Source of the DNA: JAAYBT01 sp964404395
Lineage (GTDB): Bacteria > Bacillota > Clostridia > Acetivibrionales > DTU013
Reading direction: 5' to 3'
NCBI GenBank assembly: GCA_964404395.1
Contig: CAYOKA010000058.1
Location: forward strand, 1-13,423
Length of the DNA: 13,423 nucleotides
Below the pieces are notes generated by a model that was not told the DNA's origin, did not search any database, and worked only from the letters and a program-made list of their open reading frames with translations. A program made the translations under genes and the position numbers. This document shows positions 1-7,950 of this stretch, in pieces (position 1 is the first letter of the stretch; every line of letters starts with the position of its first letter).

Positions 1-1
1 T

Positions 2-883
2 AAGAAGGAAGAAGAGCCGGCACCTGCGAAAAAAAGAACCTTTGCCATCGTGTATCCTGTAATTCATCCATTTTTTGATCCCGTGACTGTAAGCGCAGAA
101 AAATATTGTGAAGAACATGAAGGATTTGAGGTTCTAATAAAAGCTCCTGAGGGAGGAAATGTTCAGCAGCAGGTTGAGATTGTAGAAAATCTTATCGCAA
201 TGAAGGTGGATGGCATAGCTATCGGTTCAACTGATGCCGATGCATTAGCTCCGATTATTGACAAGGCTGTTGACAGTGGAATCCCTGTTGTCACCTTCGA
301 CACAGACACGCCAAACTGTAAGAGAGCCGGTTATATAGGAACTGATAATTACAAGGGCGGGGTTCACATGGCCCATGTTATCGCAAAGCATATGGATGAG
401 AAGGGCGAAGTAATAATACTTCAGGGTGTGCCCACACAGTTGAATCTTGTTGAAAGATTGCGTGCGGTTGAGGAAACTATGGCAGCAGAATACCCGAACA
501 TAAAGATAGTGGATGTTCAGGCCGGATATGCTGACCCGGCTAAGGGCGTTGAGCTGCTGGAGTCTATGATACAGGCAAACCCGGATTTCGGTGTCTACTC
601 AGGCATGGGCGGCTGCGGCGGACCGGCTGGCATAGCTGTCTGGAAAGCAAAGGGATGGACCAATAAAGACAAAAAAATTGTGACATTCGATAACACAGAT
701 GAGAATATACAGGGCCTAAGAGACGGTATCATATATGCGCTTGTATCGCAAAATCAGCACACCTGGGGTGAGAAAATATTTGACAGCCTCAACAAGCTCT
801 GTGACGGAGAAACGATTTCTGAATTTGATGATACCGGAACTGTAGAAATAACGATAGATAATATCGACACCTATCAGCAGTAA
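2..883 (+). CDS. Sugar ABC transporter substrate-binding protein (5' end outside window)
   Basis: Extracellular solute-binding protein that captures a sugar and delivers it to the permease encoded next. The frame is open from base 2 with no start, so the signal peptide and lipobox lie upstream of the window; 293 residues are visible. The first visible residues (KKEEEPAPAKKR) look like the charged linker that follows the lipidated Cys in Gram-positive lipoproteins. The rest has the two-lobed periplasmic-binding-protein fold of the RbsB/Peripla_BP_4 family: a first strand with IHPFFDPV, then GGNVQQQVEIVENLIAMKVDGIAI, GIPVVTFDTD, YIGTDNYKGG, and TFDNTDENIQGLRDG near the C-terminus. An ATG-like start within the fold (GTG at 50) would remove the first strand and is not credible. 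The substrate cannot be read from sequence; arabinose or another pentose is inferred from araA downstream. Confidence 0.93.
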   Translation, partial: KKEEEPAPAKKRTFAIVYPVIHPFFDPVTVSAEKYCEEHEGFEVLIKAPEGGNVQQQVEIVENLIAMKVDGIAIGSTDADALAPIIDKAVDSGIPVVTFDTDTPNCKRAGYIGTDNYKGGVHMAHVIAKHMDEKGEVIILQGVPTQLNLVERLRAVEETMAAEYPNIKIVDVQAGYADPAKGVELLESMIQANPDFGVYSGMGGCGGPAGIAVWKAKGWTNKDKKIVTFDNTDENIQGLRDGIIYALVSQNQHTWGEKIFDSLNKLCDGETISEFDDTGTVEITIDNIDTYQQ

Positions 884-916
884 GAGGACACAATTAAAAC
901 GCTATACCGCAATCAT

Positions 917-947
917 ATATGGCCGGAGGTTATTCTTCCGGCCATAT
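917..947 (+). promoter_or_regulatory. Intercistronic GC-rich hairpin between binding protein and permease
   Basis: A perfect 11-bp stem (917-927 with 937-947, core GGCCGGA/TCCGGCC) closes a loop of about 9 bases. No U-run follows, so it is not a full intrinsic terminator. Such hairpins after the binding-protein gene of ABC operons often protect the upstream mRNA from 3' exonucleases, raising binding protein over membrane subunits. That role is inference here; the structure is seen directly. Confidence 0.75.
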
Positions 948-980
948 GCAACTAAACTATTGTTCGAAGGGGTTATCTAT

Positions 981-1988
981 ATGTTTACTAATTTGAAAAG
1001 GTCAAATAAAAATGAAGCAGGTCGGGTTTCCTTAGGTTTTAAAAGTATTATTAAGACTTTTTTTGAGCAAAGAGAAAGCGGACTCTTCCTTTTACTTGTT
1101 GCAATGGTTGTTTTAATGTCACTTGCCAGACCCACAACTTTTTTTACAAGTGAAAACTTGTTCAATATTTTAAGGCAGGTCAGCTTAGTTTCAATTGTAG
1201 CTGTGGGACAGACTCTTGTAATAACATCGGGAGGAATTGACTTATCGGCCGGTTTTTCTCTCGGTTTGGCCGGTATTATCATTTCATACTGTTTGGAAGC
1301 CGGCGTACATCCGGCAATATCAATCGTCTTGGGTATTGCCACAAGCGTAGCCCTGGGATTTTTCAATGGTATTGTTATTACTAAAATAAAGCTGCCTCCC
1401 TTTATCGTAACTATTGGAAGCTCTTATATAGCAAGAGGTGTTTCTTATGTAATAACAACCGGATTTCCCATTAAGGTCACAGATCCTTTTCTGATTGGAA
1501 TAGCAACCCGCTATATAGGTAAAGTCCCTGTCATGACTATCATTATGCTTGCCATTGTTATTATAGGCATCTACATACTAAATAAGACAACATTTGGAAT
1601 GAGGACTAAAGCAATAGGAGGAAACGAAGTCGCGGCAAGGCTGTCCGGTGTCAAAACTGACAAGCACAAGATCCTTATATATATGCTCTGTGGCCTGTTT
1701 TGTGGAATTGCCGGGATGATGATGGTTGGAAGATTAAATTCGGGAAATCCCAATGCCGGCGTGAATTATGATGTGGATTCCATTGCAGCGACAATCGTGG
1801 GAGGAACAAGCATGGCAGGCGGTGAGGGAACAGTCGTGGGCACTATGCTGGGCTCATTGCTGCTTGGTGTCATAAAAAATGGGCTTGTGCTGCTAAATGT
1901 AAACATGTACTGGCAGACGGTTGTTTCAGGCGCAATCATCATTACAGTTTGTACGGTAGATAAATTGACACGCAAGAGACACGGATAA
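981..1988 (+). CDS. Sugar ABC transporter permease (RbsC/BPD_transp_2 family)
   Basis: Inner-membrane channel subunit of the sugar importer, 335 residues, a usual length for RbsC/AraH/MglC-type permeases. About eight to ten hydrophobic segments run from residue 34 to 326. Family motifs are clear: AVGQTLVITSGGIDLSAG (74-91), the cytoplasmic coupling loop AIGGNEVAARLSG (211-223) that contacts the ATPase, GGTSMAGGEGTVVGT (274-288), and the final MYWQTVVSGAIII helix. The start is ATG 981 because AAGGGG lies at 967-972, eight bases upstream; a TTG at 960 would place that site inside the gene. It sits 97 bases after the binding-protein gene and 23 bases before the ATPase gene. A basic N-terminal tail of about 30 residues precedes the first membrane helix. 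Substrate specificity cannot be told from the sequence. Confidence 0.95.
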   Translation: MFTNLKRSNKNEAGRVSLGFKSIIKTFFEQRESGLFLLLVAMVVLMSLARPTTFFTSENLFNILRQVSLVSIVAVGQTLVITSGGIDLSAGFSLGLAGIIISYCLEAGVHPAISIVLGIATSVALGFFNGIVITKIKLPPFIVTIGSSYIARGVSYVITTGFPIKVTDPFLIGIATRYIGKVPVMTIIMLAIVIIGIYILNKTTFGMRTKAIGGNEVAARLSGVKTDKHKILIYMLCGLFCGIAGMMMVGRLNSGNPNAGVNYDVDSIAATIVGGTSMAGGEGTVVGTMLGSLLLGVIKNGLVLLNVNMYWQTVVSGAIIITVCTVDKLTRKRHG

Positions 1989-2011
1989 GGATGATATAGG
2001 AGGTGTGGCCT

Positions 2012-3517
2012 GTGAGTAGTGATATAGTTCTATCGATGAAGGGAATAACAAAAATATTTCCCGGTGTAACTGCATTAAGTAAAGTAAACTTTAACCTTAA
2101 AAAAGGTGAAGTGCATGCCCTGGTCGGTGAGAACGGAGCAGGTAAAAGTACATTAATGAAGGTTCTCGGTGGAGTGTACATGCCCAATGAGGGAGAAATA
2201 GAGATAAACGGTGAGCCTGCCAATATAACAAATCCCAGAGATGCTCTTGATAAAAAGGTCAGCATTATTTATCAAGAATTTAATCTTGTGGATGAATTAT
2301 CTGTTTGGGAAAATATATTTTTAGGTAAAGAGTTGATTAATAAAGCAAAGACAAGCCTGGATAAACGCACAATGAGGGAAAAATCCAAAGAGATACTGGA
2401 GAATTTGTGCCTAAACGATATTAATGTCAATACAAGGGTCGGAAATTTAAGTGTTGCACAAAAGCAGCTTGTGGAAATAGGAAAGGCTTTATTTAATGAG
2501 ACAAGTATCCTCGTCATGGACGAACCCACTGCTACATTGACACAGAAGGAAACAGATGTCCTGTTTGATTTGATAAAAAATTTGAAAGCAGAAGGGATAT
2601 CGATTATTTACATATCTCACAGACTGGAAGAATTAGCCGGAATAAGTGATAGGGTCACGGTTCTAAGGGATGGTCAGTTCATAGATACACTTGACAATCA
2701 GAATAAGGACATTAGCAAGGATGAGATAATTAGGCTAATGGTCGGCAGAAGTCTTAAAGACTACTTTCGTGAGAGGCAAGCAGAGATGTCTGATAAGGTA
2801 ATACTTGAAATACAGGGATTAACAAAAAAGGACGTCTTCAACGATATCAGTTTCAAGCTCAGAGAGGGTGAAATCTTAGGGTTTGCAGGGCTGGTCGGAG
2901 CAGGGAGAACCGAGGTCATGAAGGCTATTTTCGGTGATTTACGATATGATAGCGGCAAAATTATTCTGGATGGCAATGAAAAGACTATCAAATCGACCCA
3001 TGACGCCATTAAAGAAGGAATAGTTCTGGTTCCTGAGGACAGGGCAAAAGAAGGATTGGTGCTGCTGATGTCATTAGCTGATAATATAGTGCTTCCTAAC
3101 CTGGAAAAGATAAGCATATTGGGCGCACCAATAAAAAAGAGAAAATATAATATGGCAAATGAGTTCATAAGCAAGCTATCGATACGCCCTGCATTACCCA
3201 ATAGATTAGTCAGCAGCTATAGCGGTGGAAATCAGCAAAAAGCGGTTATTTCAAAATGGCTGACCAGGAATCCTAAAGTTATCATACTTGACGAGCCAAC
3301 CAGGGGAGTGGATATTGGAGCAAAAAGTGAAATATATACCTTGATCCAAAGCCTGTCTGAAGCAGGGGCCGGCATTATCTTTATATCATCGGAATTGACA
3401 GAGCTGATTGCAATGTGCGATAGGATCGTAGTAATTCATCAGGGAGAAGCTACAGGAGAATTCAATAAAGAGGAAGCAACTCAGGAAATGATCATGAGAG
3501 CAGCCACCGGAGTATAG
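2012..3517 (+). CDS. Sugar ABC transporter ATP-binding protein, tandem ATPase domains (RbsA/MglA/AraG family)
   Basis: Energises the sugar importer from the cytoplasmic face; 501 residues with two fused ATPase domains, typical of the carbohydrate-uptake type 2 family. The N-terminal domain is canonical: Walker A GENGAGKST (39-47), Q-loop Q88, signature LSVAQ (146-150), Walker B VMDEP (168-172), switch His 203. The C-terminal domain is degenerate in the way normal for this family: GLVGAGRTE (293-301) lacks the Walker A lysine, while YSGGNQQK (403-410) and LDEPTRGVD (426-434) remain, and the switch His is replaced in ISSEL. The start is GTG 2012, eight bases after a perfect AGGAGG (1998-2003); a GTG at 2003 overlaps that site and is rejected. 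It is the last gene of the operon, since a strong terminator begins 40 bases later. The order binding protein-permease-ATPase differs from the commoner binding protein-ATPase-permease order. Confidence 0.96.
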   Translation: MSSDIVLSMKGITKIFPGVTALSKVNFNLKKGEVHALVGENGAGKSTLMKVLGGVYMPNEGEIEINGEPANITNPRDALDKKVSIIYQEFNLVDELSVWENIFLGKELINKAKTSLDKRTMREKSKEILENLCLNDINVNTRVGNLSVAQKQLVEIGKALFNETSILVMDEPTATLTQKETDVLFDLIKNLKAEGISIIYISHRLEELAGISDRVTVLRDGQFIDTLDNQNKDISKDEIIRLMVGRSLKDYFRERQAEMSDKVILEIQGLTKKDVFNDISFKLREGEILGFAGLVGAGRTEVMKAIFGDLRYDSGKIILDGNEKTIKSTHDAIKEGIVLVPEDRAKEGLVLLMSLADNIVLPNLEKISILGAPIKKRKYNMANEFISKLSIRPALPNRLVSSYSGGNQQKAVISKWLTRNPKVIILDEPTRGVDIGAKSEIYTLIQSLSEAGAGIIFISSELTELIAMCDRIVVIHQGEATGEFNKEEATQEMIMRAATGV

Positions 3518-3556
3518 ATACGATGTTTTAAGTAACGGGGAAAAGAAAAGAGATTG

Positions 3557-3602
3557 AAAAAAGCTTGAAGCACTTTATGGAATAAGTGCTTCGAGCTTTT
3601 TT
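3557..3602 (+). terminator. Rho-independent terminator of the sugar ABC operon
   Basis: An almost perfect hairpin: GAAGCACTT (3567-3575) pairs with AAGTGCTTC (3584-3592), extended through a T-G wobble by AAAAAAGCT/AGCTTTTTT (3557-3565 with 3594-3602). The loop is 8 bases. The run of six T closes the right arm, and six A open the left arm, so it could act on both strands. It separates the transporter operon from araA. Confidence 0.93.
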
Positions 3603-3670
3603 AGGGTGAGTAGAGGGTGCCAGACGCTTAATGATTTGAGGACTAATGGTTTATACAATAATATGAGACA

Positions 3671-3699
3671 TTAACTTGTGCATACAAGTATGTTATAAT
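3671..3699 (+). promoter_or_regulatory. Promoter of araA
   Basis: The -35 hexamer TTAACT (3671-3676) is 17 bases from a perfect -10 TATAAT (3694-3699), preceded by TG one base away (extended -10). Transcription would start near 3706, leaving a leader of about 35 bases before araA. The promoter lies downstream of the transporter terminator, so araA can be controlled separately. Confidence 0.8.
3674..3689 (+). promoter_or_regulatory. AraR-like operator palindrome
   Basis: ACTTGTGCATACAAGT has perfect 6-bp arms (ACTTGT/ACAAGT) around a 4-base centre. This is the layout of the AraR operator of Bacillus (core TTGTACGTACAA, GntR-type repressor released by arabinose). The site covers part of the -35 box and the spacer of the araA promoter, where a bound repressor would block RNA polymerase. 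The assignment rests on site resemblance plus the downstream gene; no araR gene is in the window. Confidence 0.65.
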
Positions 3700-3739
3700 A
3701 TTTAATAAGCTAAATCGTCATAATAATTATAGGGAGGGT

Positions 3740-5242
3740 ATGAGAGTGGTAGATTTGAAGAAATATGAATTCTGGCTTATTACCGGAAGCCAGCATCTTT
3801 ATGGGCCTGAAGCACTGGAGCAGGTTGCGGCGGACTCGAGAATAATAGTCGAGGGCTTGGACAATGATCCCGCCATAGTAGGTAAGGTTGTTTTAAAGCC
3901 TGTGGTTACAACCTTGGAGGAGATTCGCAAGGTATGTGAGGAAGCAAACCATAGTGCTGAATGCGCCGGCATTATGACTTGGATGCATACATTTTCGCCA
4001 TCGAAAATGTGGATAGCCGGCCTGTCCATTCTGAATAAGCCCTTGTTACACCTGCATACGCAGTTTAACCGTGACATTCCCTGGGATGGCATTGACATGG
4101 ACTTTATGAATTTGAACCAATCAGCCCACGGGGATCGCGAACACGGCTATATCGGTGCCAGGATGCGTCTTCAACGCAAAATAGTTGTGGGGCATTGGGA
4201 GGATGAGGATGTACGCAGCCACATTAGTGCTTGGATGCGCGCGGCAATAGGCTGTGCTGAATCCAGATCCCTGAAGGTAGCCCGCTTTGGCGACAATATG
4301 CGTGAGGTGGCCGTTACGGAAGGTGATAAGGTTGATGCGCAGATCAAGCTGGGTTGGTCTGTTAACGGTTATGGAATCGGTGAGCTTGTCAAGCTTGTCA
4401 ATGAGGTAAGTGATCTGGAGGCGAATGAGCTTTTAGAGGAATATAAGGAGCTGTATTTTATTGCCGAGGATGTTCTCAAGGACGCAAAAAGAATGGATTC
4501 CATTCGTGAGCAGGCGAAAATCGAGCTAGCCTTAAAGGCTTTCTTCCAGGAAGGCGGATTTGGTGCATTTACTACTACCTTTGAAGACCTTCATGGGCTC
4601 AAGCAGTTGCCGGGACTTGCTGCACAGAGGATGATGGAAGCAGGCTACGGCTTCGGAGGCGAAGGGGACTGGAAAACGGCTGCCTTGCTAAGAATCATGA
4701 AGGTGATGGCTACAGGCATGAAGAAGGGCACTTCCTTTATGGAAGACTATACGTATCATTTGGAGAATGGTAAAGAAATGATATTGGGTGCCCATATGTT
4801 GGAGGTATGCCCATCTATTGCCATAGGCAAGCCGAAGATAGAGGTACATCCATTGGGAATAGGAAATAAAGAGGATCCTGCTCGCATGGTTTTTGACGGA
4901 AATATCGGACCTGCTGTGGCGGCTTCGCTGGTTGATATGGGTGATCGATTCCGTCTGATTGTCAACGAAGTTGAAGCTGTTGAGCAGCCTTATGATATGC
5001 CAAAGCTGCCGGTGGCGCGCACCATCTGGAAGCCGCTGCCATCTCTTAAGGAAGCAGCACAGGCTTGGATACTTGCAGGTGGCGCACACCATACGTCATT
5101 CTCCTTCGATCTGACAATGGAGCACATGGAGGATTGGGCTGAAATGATGAACATTGAATACCTTCCAATCGACGCAAATACCAACATACATTCATTTAAA
5201 AATGAACTCAGATGGAATGATCTAATCTGGCGCTTGAGATAA
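3740..5242 (+). CDS. araA: L-arabinose isomerase
   Basis: Cytoplasmic enzyme converting L-arabinose to L-ribulose, the first step of arabinose catabolism; it needs a divalent metal such as Mn2+. The 500-residue protein is full length for the family and starts with the hallmark YEFWLITGSQHLYG (9-22). Catalytic and metal residues line up with the well-studied E. coli enzyme: Glu308 in GEGDWK, Glu335 in FMEDYTYH, His352 in GAHMLEVCPS, and His451 in GGAHHTSF. Also present is AFTTTFEDLHGLKQLPG (276-292). The start is uncertain: the AGGGAGGG site (3731-3738) nearly touches ATG 3740, while GTG 3746 is 8 bases from its GGAGG core and may be the true start (498 residues). It stands alone behind its own promoter and AraR-like site. 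No kinase (araB) or epimerase (araD) follows; the next gene belongs to metal uptake. Confidence 0.97.
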   Translation: MRVVDLKKYEFWLITGSQHLYGPEALEQVAADSRIIVEGLDNDPAIVGKVVLKPVVTTLEEIRKVCEEANHSAECAGIMTWMHTFSPSKMWIAGLSILNKPLLHLHTQFNRDIPWDGIDMDFMNLNQSAHGDREHGYIGARMRLQRKIVVGHWEDEDVRSHISAWMRAAIGCAESRSLKVARFGDNMREVAVTEGDKVDAQIKLGWSVNGYGIGELVKLVNEVSDLEANELLEEYKELYFIAEDVLKDAKRMDSIREQAKIELALKAFFQEGGFGAFTTTFEDLHGLKQLPGLAAQRMMEAGYGFGGEGDWKTAALLRIMKVMATGMKKGTSFMEDYTYHLENGKEMILGAHMLEVCPSIAIGKPKIEVHPLGIGNKEDPARMVFDGNIGPAVAASLVDMGDRFRLIVNEVEAVEQPYDMPKLPVARTIWKPLPSLKEAAQAWILAGGAHHTSFSFDLTMEHMEDWAEMMNIEYLPIDANTNIHSFKNELRWNDLIWRLR

Positions 5243-5256
5243 GGGCTTTCCATATT

Positions 5257-5311
5257 TATTGTTTGCTATGACGAGGATTTTTATGGTAGAGTATACCCAT
5301 AGCAAACAATA
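5257..5311 (+). promoter_or_regulatory. Perfect 14-bp inverted repeat bracketing the metal-importer promoter
   Basis: TATTGTTTGCTATG (5257-5270) is repeated exactly in inverted form at 5298-5311, with 27 bases between the arms. A plausible promoter sits in the same stretch: -35 TTGCTA (5263-5268) inside the left arm and, 18 bases on, an extended -10 TGG-TAGAGT (5285-5292), placing the start of transcription near the right arm. Each arm could be a binding site for a metal-sensing repressor, or the repeat could fold as an RNA hairpin ending araA transcripts, although only four T follow. It does not match the Zur box of Bacillus. Confidence 0.6.
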
Positions 5312-5327
5312 GATTTTGGAGGAAGGT

Positions 5328-6260
5328 ATGGTTAAAAGAATTCTACGGTCGGCGGTTATGTGCCTTATTTTTACTTCGATGCTTTTTCTGCCTGCGTGCG
5401 TCCGCACGGAGGGTGCTGAACAGAATAGCGGGTCAGAGGCAGGCGGCCGGGCGACGCTGAATGTGGTGACTTCTTTTTACCCTGTCTATATTGCGACCAT
5501 TAATGTAACAAGGGATGTACCTTCTGTTACAGTGAAAAATATGACTGCGCCCCAGACAGGGTGTTTACATGATTATGCCCTGAAGCCGGAGGATCTGAAA
5601 GCTCTTGAAAAAGCCGACCTGTTTATTATAAACGGTGCCGGGATGGAGTCCTTTCTTGATGACGTGATCAGGCAGCAGGATTGTCTAAAGATAATAGAAG
5701 CCAGTAAGGATATACCACTTCTGATGGATGAGGGCGGAGAAGAAAATCCACATGTGTGGGTCAGTGTTAGCAATGCGGTAGCGTATGTAAATAATATTGC
5801 GACACAATTGTCCGCAGTCGATAATAGCAATGAGAGTCTGTATAAAGCGAATGCCCAAGCTTATGTAAAGAAGCTTGAGGCTCTTAAGGATGAGATGCAC
5901 GAGGAATTGAAGCCACTGGTAAACCGAGATATTATCACATTTCATGAGGCATTTCCCTATTTTGCACAGGAATTCAATTTGAATATTGCTGCTGTCGTTG
6001 AGAGAGAGCCGGGATCGGAGCCGACGCCCAGGGAGCTGGAGGCTATTATTGATACTATTGAGGAAACCGGTATCCGCGCATTGTTTGCAGAGCCGCAATA
6101 CTCTTCCAGGGCTGCCGAAATGATAGCCAGGGATACGGGCGCAAGGATATATACTTTGGATCCTGTAGTAACAGGAGAATCTAATGCCGATGCATATGAC
6201 GCATATATTGATGCTATGAAAAAGAACAAGGAAACACTTTTAGAAGCACTGGGGAACTGA
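5328..6260 (+). CDS. znuA: Metal (likely zinc) ABC transporter substrate-binding lipoprotein
   Basis: Surface-anchored receptor that binds a divalent metal and passes it to the ATPase/permease pair encoded downstream. The protein has 310 residues, in the normal range for the cluster 9 (ZnuA/TroA/PsaA) family. A signal peptide with basic MVKR and a hydrophobic core ends in the lipobox LPAC (lipidated Cys24), followed by a flexible linker to about residue 42. Expected ligands are His81 in LHDY, His142 in NPHVW, His206 in TFHEAFPYF and Asp278 in TLDPV. A His rather than Glu at the third position favours zinc (ZnuA/TroA type) over the manganese-specific PsaA type. The His-rich loop seen in some ZnuA proteins is absent. 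ATG 5328 is chosen because GGAGG (5318-5322) precedes it by five bases; a TTG at 5316 lies before that site. The ATPase gene starts 40 bases after the stop. Confidence 0.93.
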   Translation: MVKRILRSAVMCLIFTSMLFLPACVRTEGAEQNSGSEAGGRATLNVVTSFYPVYIATINVTRDVPSVTVKNMTAPQTGCLHDYALKPEDLKALEKADLFIINGAGMESFLDDVIRQQDCLKIIEASKDIPLLMDEGGEENPHVWVSVSNAVAYVNNIATQLSAVDNSNESLYKANAQAYVKKLEALKDEMHEELKPLVNRDIITFHEAFPYFAQEFNLNIAAVVEREPGSEPTPRELEAIIDTIEETGIRALFAEPQYSSRAAEMIARDTGARIYTLDPVVTGESNADAYDAYIDAMKKNKETLLEALGN

Positions 6261-6300
6261 ACCTTTGAGATTTTTGATTGTAGGAATATTGAGGTAAAAT

Positions 6301-7101
6301 ATGGCGGGAAACTGGAACCATGCACAATGCGAGGACAGATGCCATGGCCTGTGTTGCACAAAGATTAATAACTTTGGCGTAACAAAAGGACATTTGTGCA
6401 TTTTAGAGGATGTAAACATACATATACATTGCGGTGAACTTACCGCTATTATTGGGCCCAATGGCGCAGGCAAGACTACGCTGTTGAAGGCGTTACTGGG
6501 GGAGCTGCCCCACACAGGTGAGCTGAGATACCTGGATTCGAGGGGTGAGAGCAGCAAACGACCGGTGATTGGTTATGTTCCGCAGCAGCTCAGCTTTGAT
6601 CCCGGCACGCCTGCAAGTGTACTGGACCTTTTTATTGCCTGCAGATCGAAATTGCCGGCATGGGTGTTTAGGCCGGGGAGTGTTAAGAAAAGTGCCCTGG
6701 CAGGGCTGGAAAAGGTTAAGGCGGAGCACCTGATAGACAGAAGGCTGGGAGCGCTCTCAGGCGGAGAGATACAAAGGGTGATGTTGGCGCTGGCTCTTGA
6801 CCCTGTGCCGAATCTGCTTTTGCTTGATGAGCCGGTTTCCGGGATAGACCAGGGTGGTTTGGAGTTGTTTTATGATATTGTTTCGGAGGTAAGGCGCAAT
6901 TACGACCTCTCTATTATACTGGTTTCCCACGACCTTGAATTTGTGGCAAAGTATGCTGACCGGGTTGTAGTGCTCAACAAGACGGTAATTAATAGTGGAT
7001 CACCTCAGCAGGTCTTAAGCGATGAGAGCACCAGGATATCCTTCGGTGTCATGCGGTCACTTTCCGAAGATGATGAATACGATGGGGAGGAGAAAAATTG
7101 A
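6301..7101 (+). CDS. znuC: Metal (likely zinc) ABC transporter ATP-binding protein
   Basis: Cytoplasmic ATPase powering metal import, 266 residues. Motifs in order: Walker A GPNGAGKTT (52-60), Q-loop at Gln95-Gln96, signature LSGGE (152-156), Walker B LLLLDEP (172-178), D-loop SGID (180-183), switch His210, ending in an acidic tail. Before the ATPase fold sits an unusual N-terminal extension of about 20 residues with His7, Cys10, Cys14, His15, Cys18 and Cys19, then more Cys and His at His31, Cys33, His41, His43 and Cys44 just ahead of Walker A. This could bind metal, but no function is established here. ATG 6301 has GAGGT at 6291-6295. Its TGA stop (7099-7101) overlaps the permease ATG by one base, so the two are translationally coupled. 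Confidence 0.94.
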   Translation: MAGNWNHAQCEDRCHGLCCTKINNFGVTKGHLCILEDVNIHIHCGELTAIIGPNGAGKTTLLKALLGELPHTGELRYLDSRGESSKRPVIGYVPQQLSFDPGTPASVLDLFIACRSKLPAWVFRPGSVKKSALAGLEKVKAEHLIDRRLGALSGGEIQRVMLALALDPVPNLLLLDEPVSGIDQGGLELFYDIVSEVRRNYDLSIILVSHDLEFVAKYADRVVVLNKTVINSGSPQQVLSDESTRISFGVMRSLSEDDEYDGEEKN

Positions 7102-7946
7102 TGCTTGAAATTTGGTATGAAGTCGTCGATTTGCTACTTCCATTTGACTGGACCAGCCATGTGTTCATGAAAAACGCATTGCTGGCAGTGCTCTTATTGA
7201 CACCGATATTTGGGCTATTGGGGACAATGGTTGTCAGCAACAACATGGCCTTTTTTTCCGATTCCATCGGACACGGGGCTTTCACCGGCGTAGCAATAGG
7301 AGCCTTACTGGGCGGAATACGGCCGATTTGGGGTTCGATTATTTTCTCTATTATTTTTGCAGTTACCATAACAGTTATAAAAAATAAGAGCAGCGCATCT
7401 ACAGATACGGTCATCGGGGTGTTTTCCTCGACGGCTGTGGCAATCGGGCTGGTAATTCTGTCCTTTGGCGGAAGCTTTAACAAGTACTCTTCCTATCTTG
7501 TAGGTGACATTCTCAGCATTGCACCCTTTGAAATACTGCTGCTCCTTGCTGCATTTACACTGGTTATTATATTGTGGCTGCTTATTTTTAATAAGGTACT
7601 ATTAATTAGCATTAATAAGTCACTTGCCGCCAGCCGTGGCATTAATACGCTTCCGGTTGAGCTGTTGTTTACGGTTACTATTGCAATAGTCGTGACAATA
7701 ACAATCCAATGGGTTGGACTTCTCATCATTAATTCACTTATAGTATTACCTGCGGCCACAGCCCGCAACGTAACCCATAATATGCGCCAGTACCATGCCG
7801 TATCGGTAGGCGTTTCAATGTTATCCGGTGTCGCCGGACTTATTGTATCATATTATCTTAATACAGCCACAGGCGCAACGATCGTACTGGTAGCGGCGGT
7901 CCTGTTTTTCATCTTTTTTCTGCTTAGGAAAAAGCTTTCAACATAA
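7101..7946 (+). CDS. znuB: Metal (likely zinc) ABC transporter permease (ABC-3 family)
   Basis: Membrane channel of the metal importer, 281 residues with about eight strongly hydrophobic segments between residues 25 and 275. Family features include FFSDSIGHGAFTGVAIG (51-67), matching the conserved SDxxxHxxxxG segment of ABC-3 permeases, DTVIGVFSSTAVAIGLV (102-118), the helix breaker LVGDIL (133-138), and the cytoplasmic NSLIVLPAATAR (211-222). The start is ATG 7101, sharing its A with the last base of the upstream TGA stop; GGGGAGGAG at 7084-7092 is the ribosome binding site. A TTG at 7098 in the same frame is less well placed. The protein ends in the basic tail LRKKLST. No U-rich terminator follows the stop before the next gene. 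Confidence 0.94.
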   Translation: MLEIWYEVVDLLLPFDWTSHVFMKNALLAVLLLTPIFGLLGTMVVSNNMAFFSDSIGHGAFTGVAIGALLGGIRPIWGSIIFSIIFAVTITVIKNKSSASTDTVIGVFSSTAVAIGLVILSFGGSFNKYSSYLVGDILSIAPFEILLLLAAFTLVIILWLLIFNKVLLISINKSLAASRGINTLPVELLFTVTIAIVVTITIQWVGLLIINSLIVLPAATARNVTHNMRQYHAVSVGVSMLSGVAGLIVSYYLNTATGATIVLVAAVLFFIFFLLRKKLST

Positions 7947-7950
7947 AATT

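Noticed and set aside
5257..5311. Zur box reading of the inverted repeat
   Set aside because: The sequence lacks the TCGTAATNATTACGA core and the arms are 27 bp apart, unlike a single Zur palindrome.
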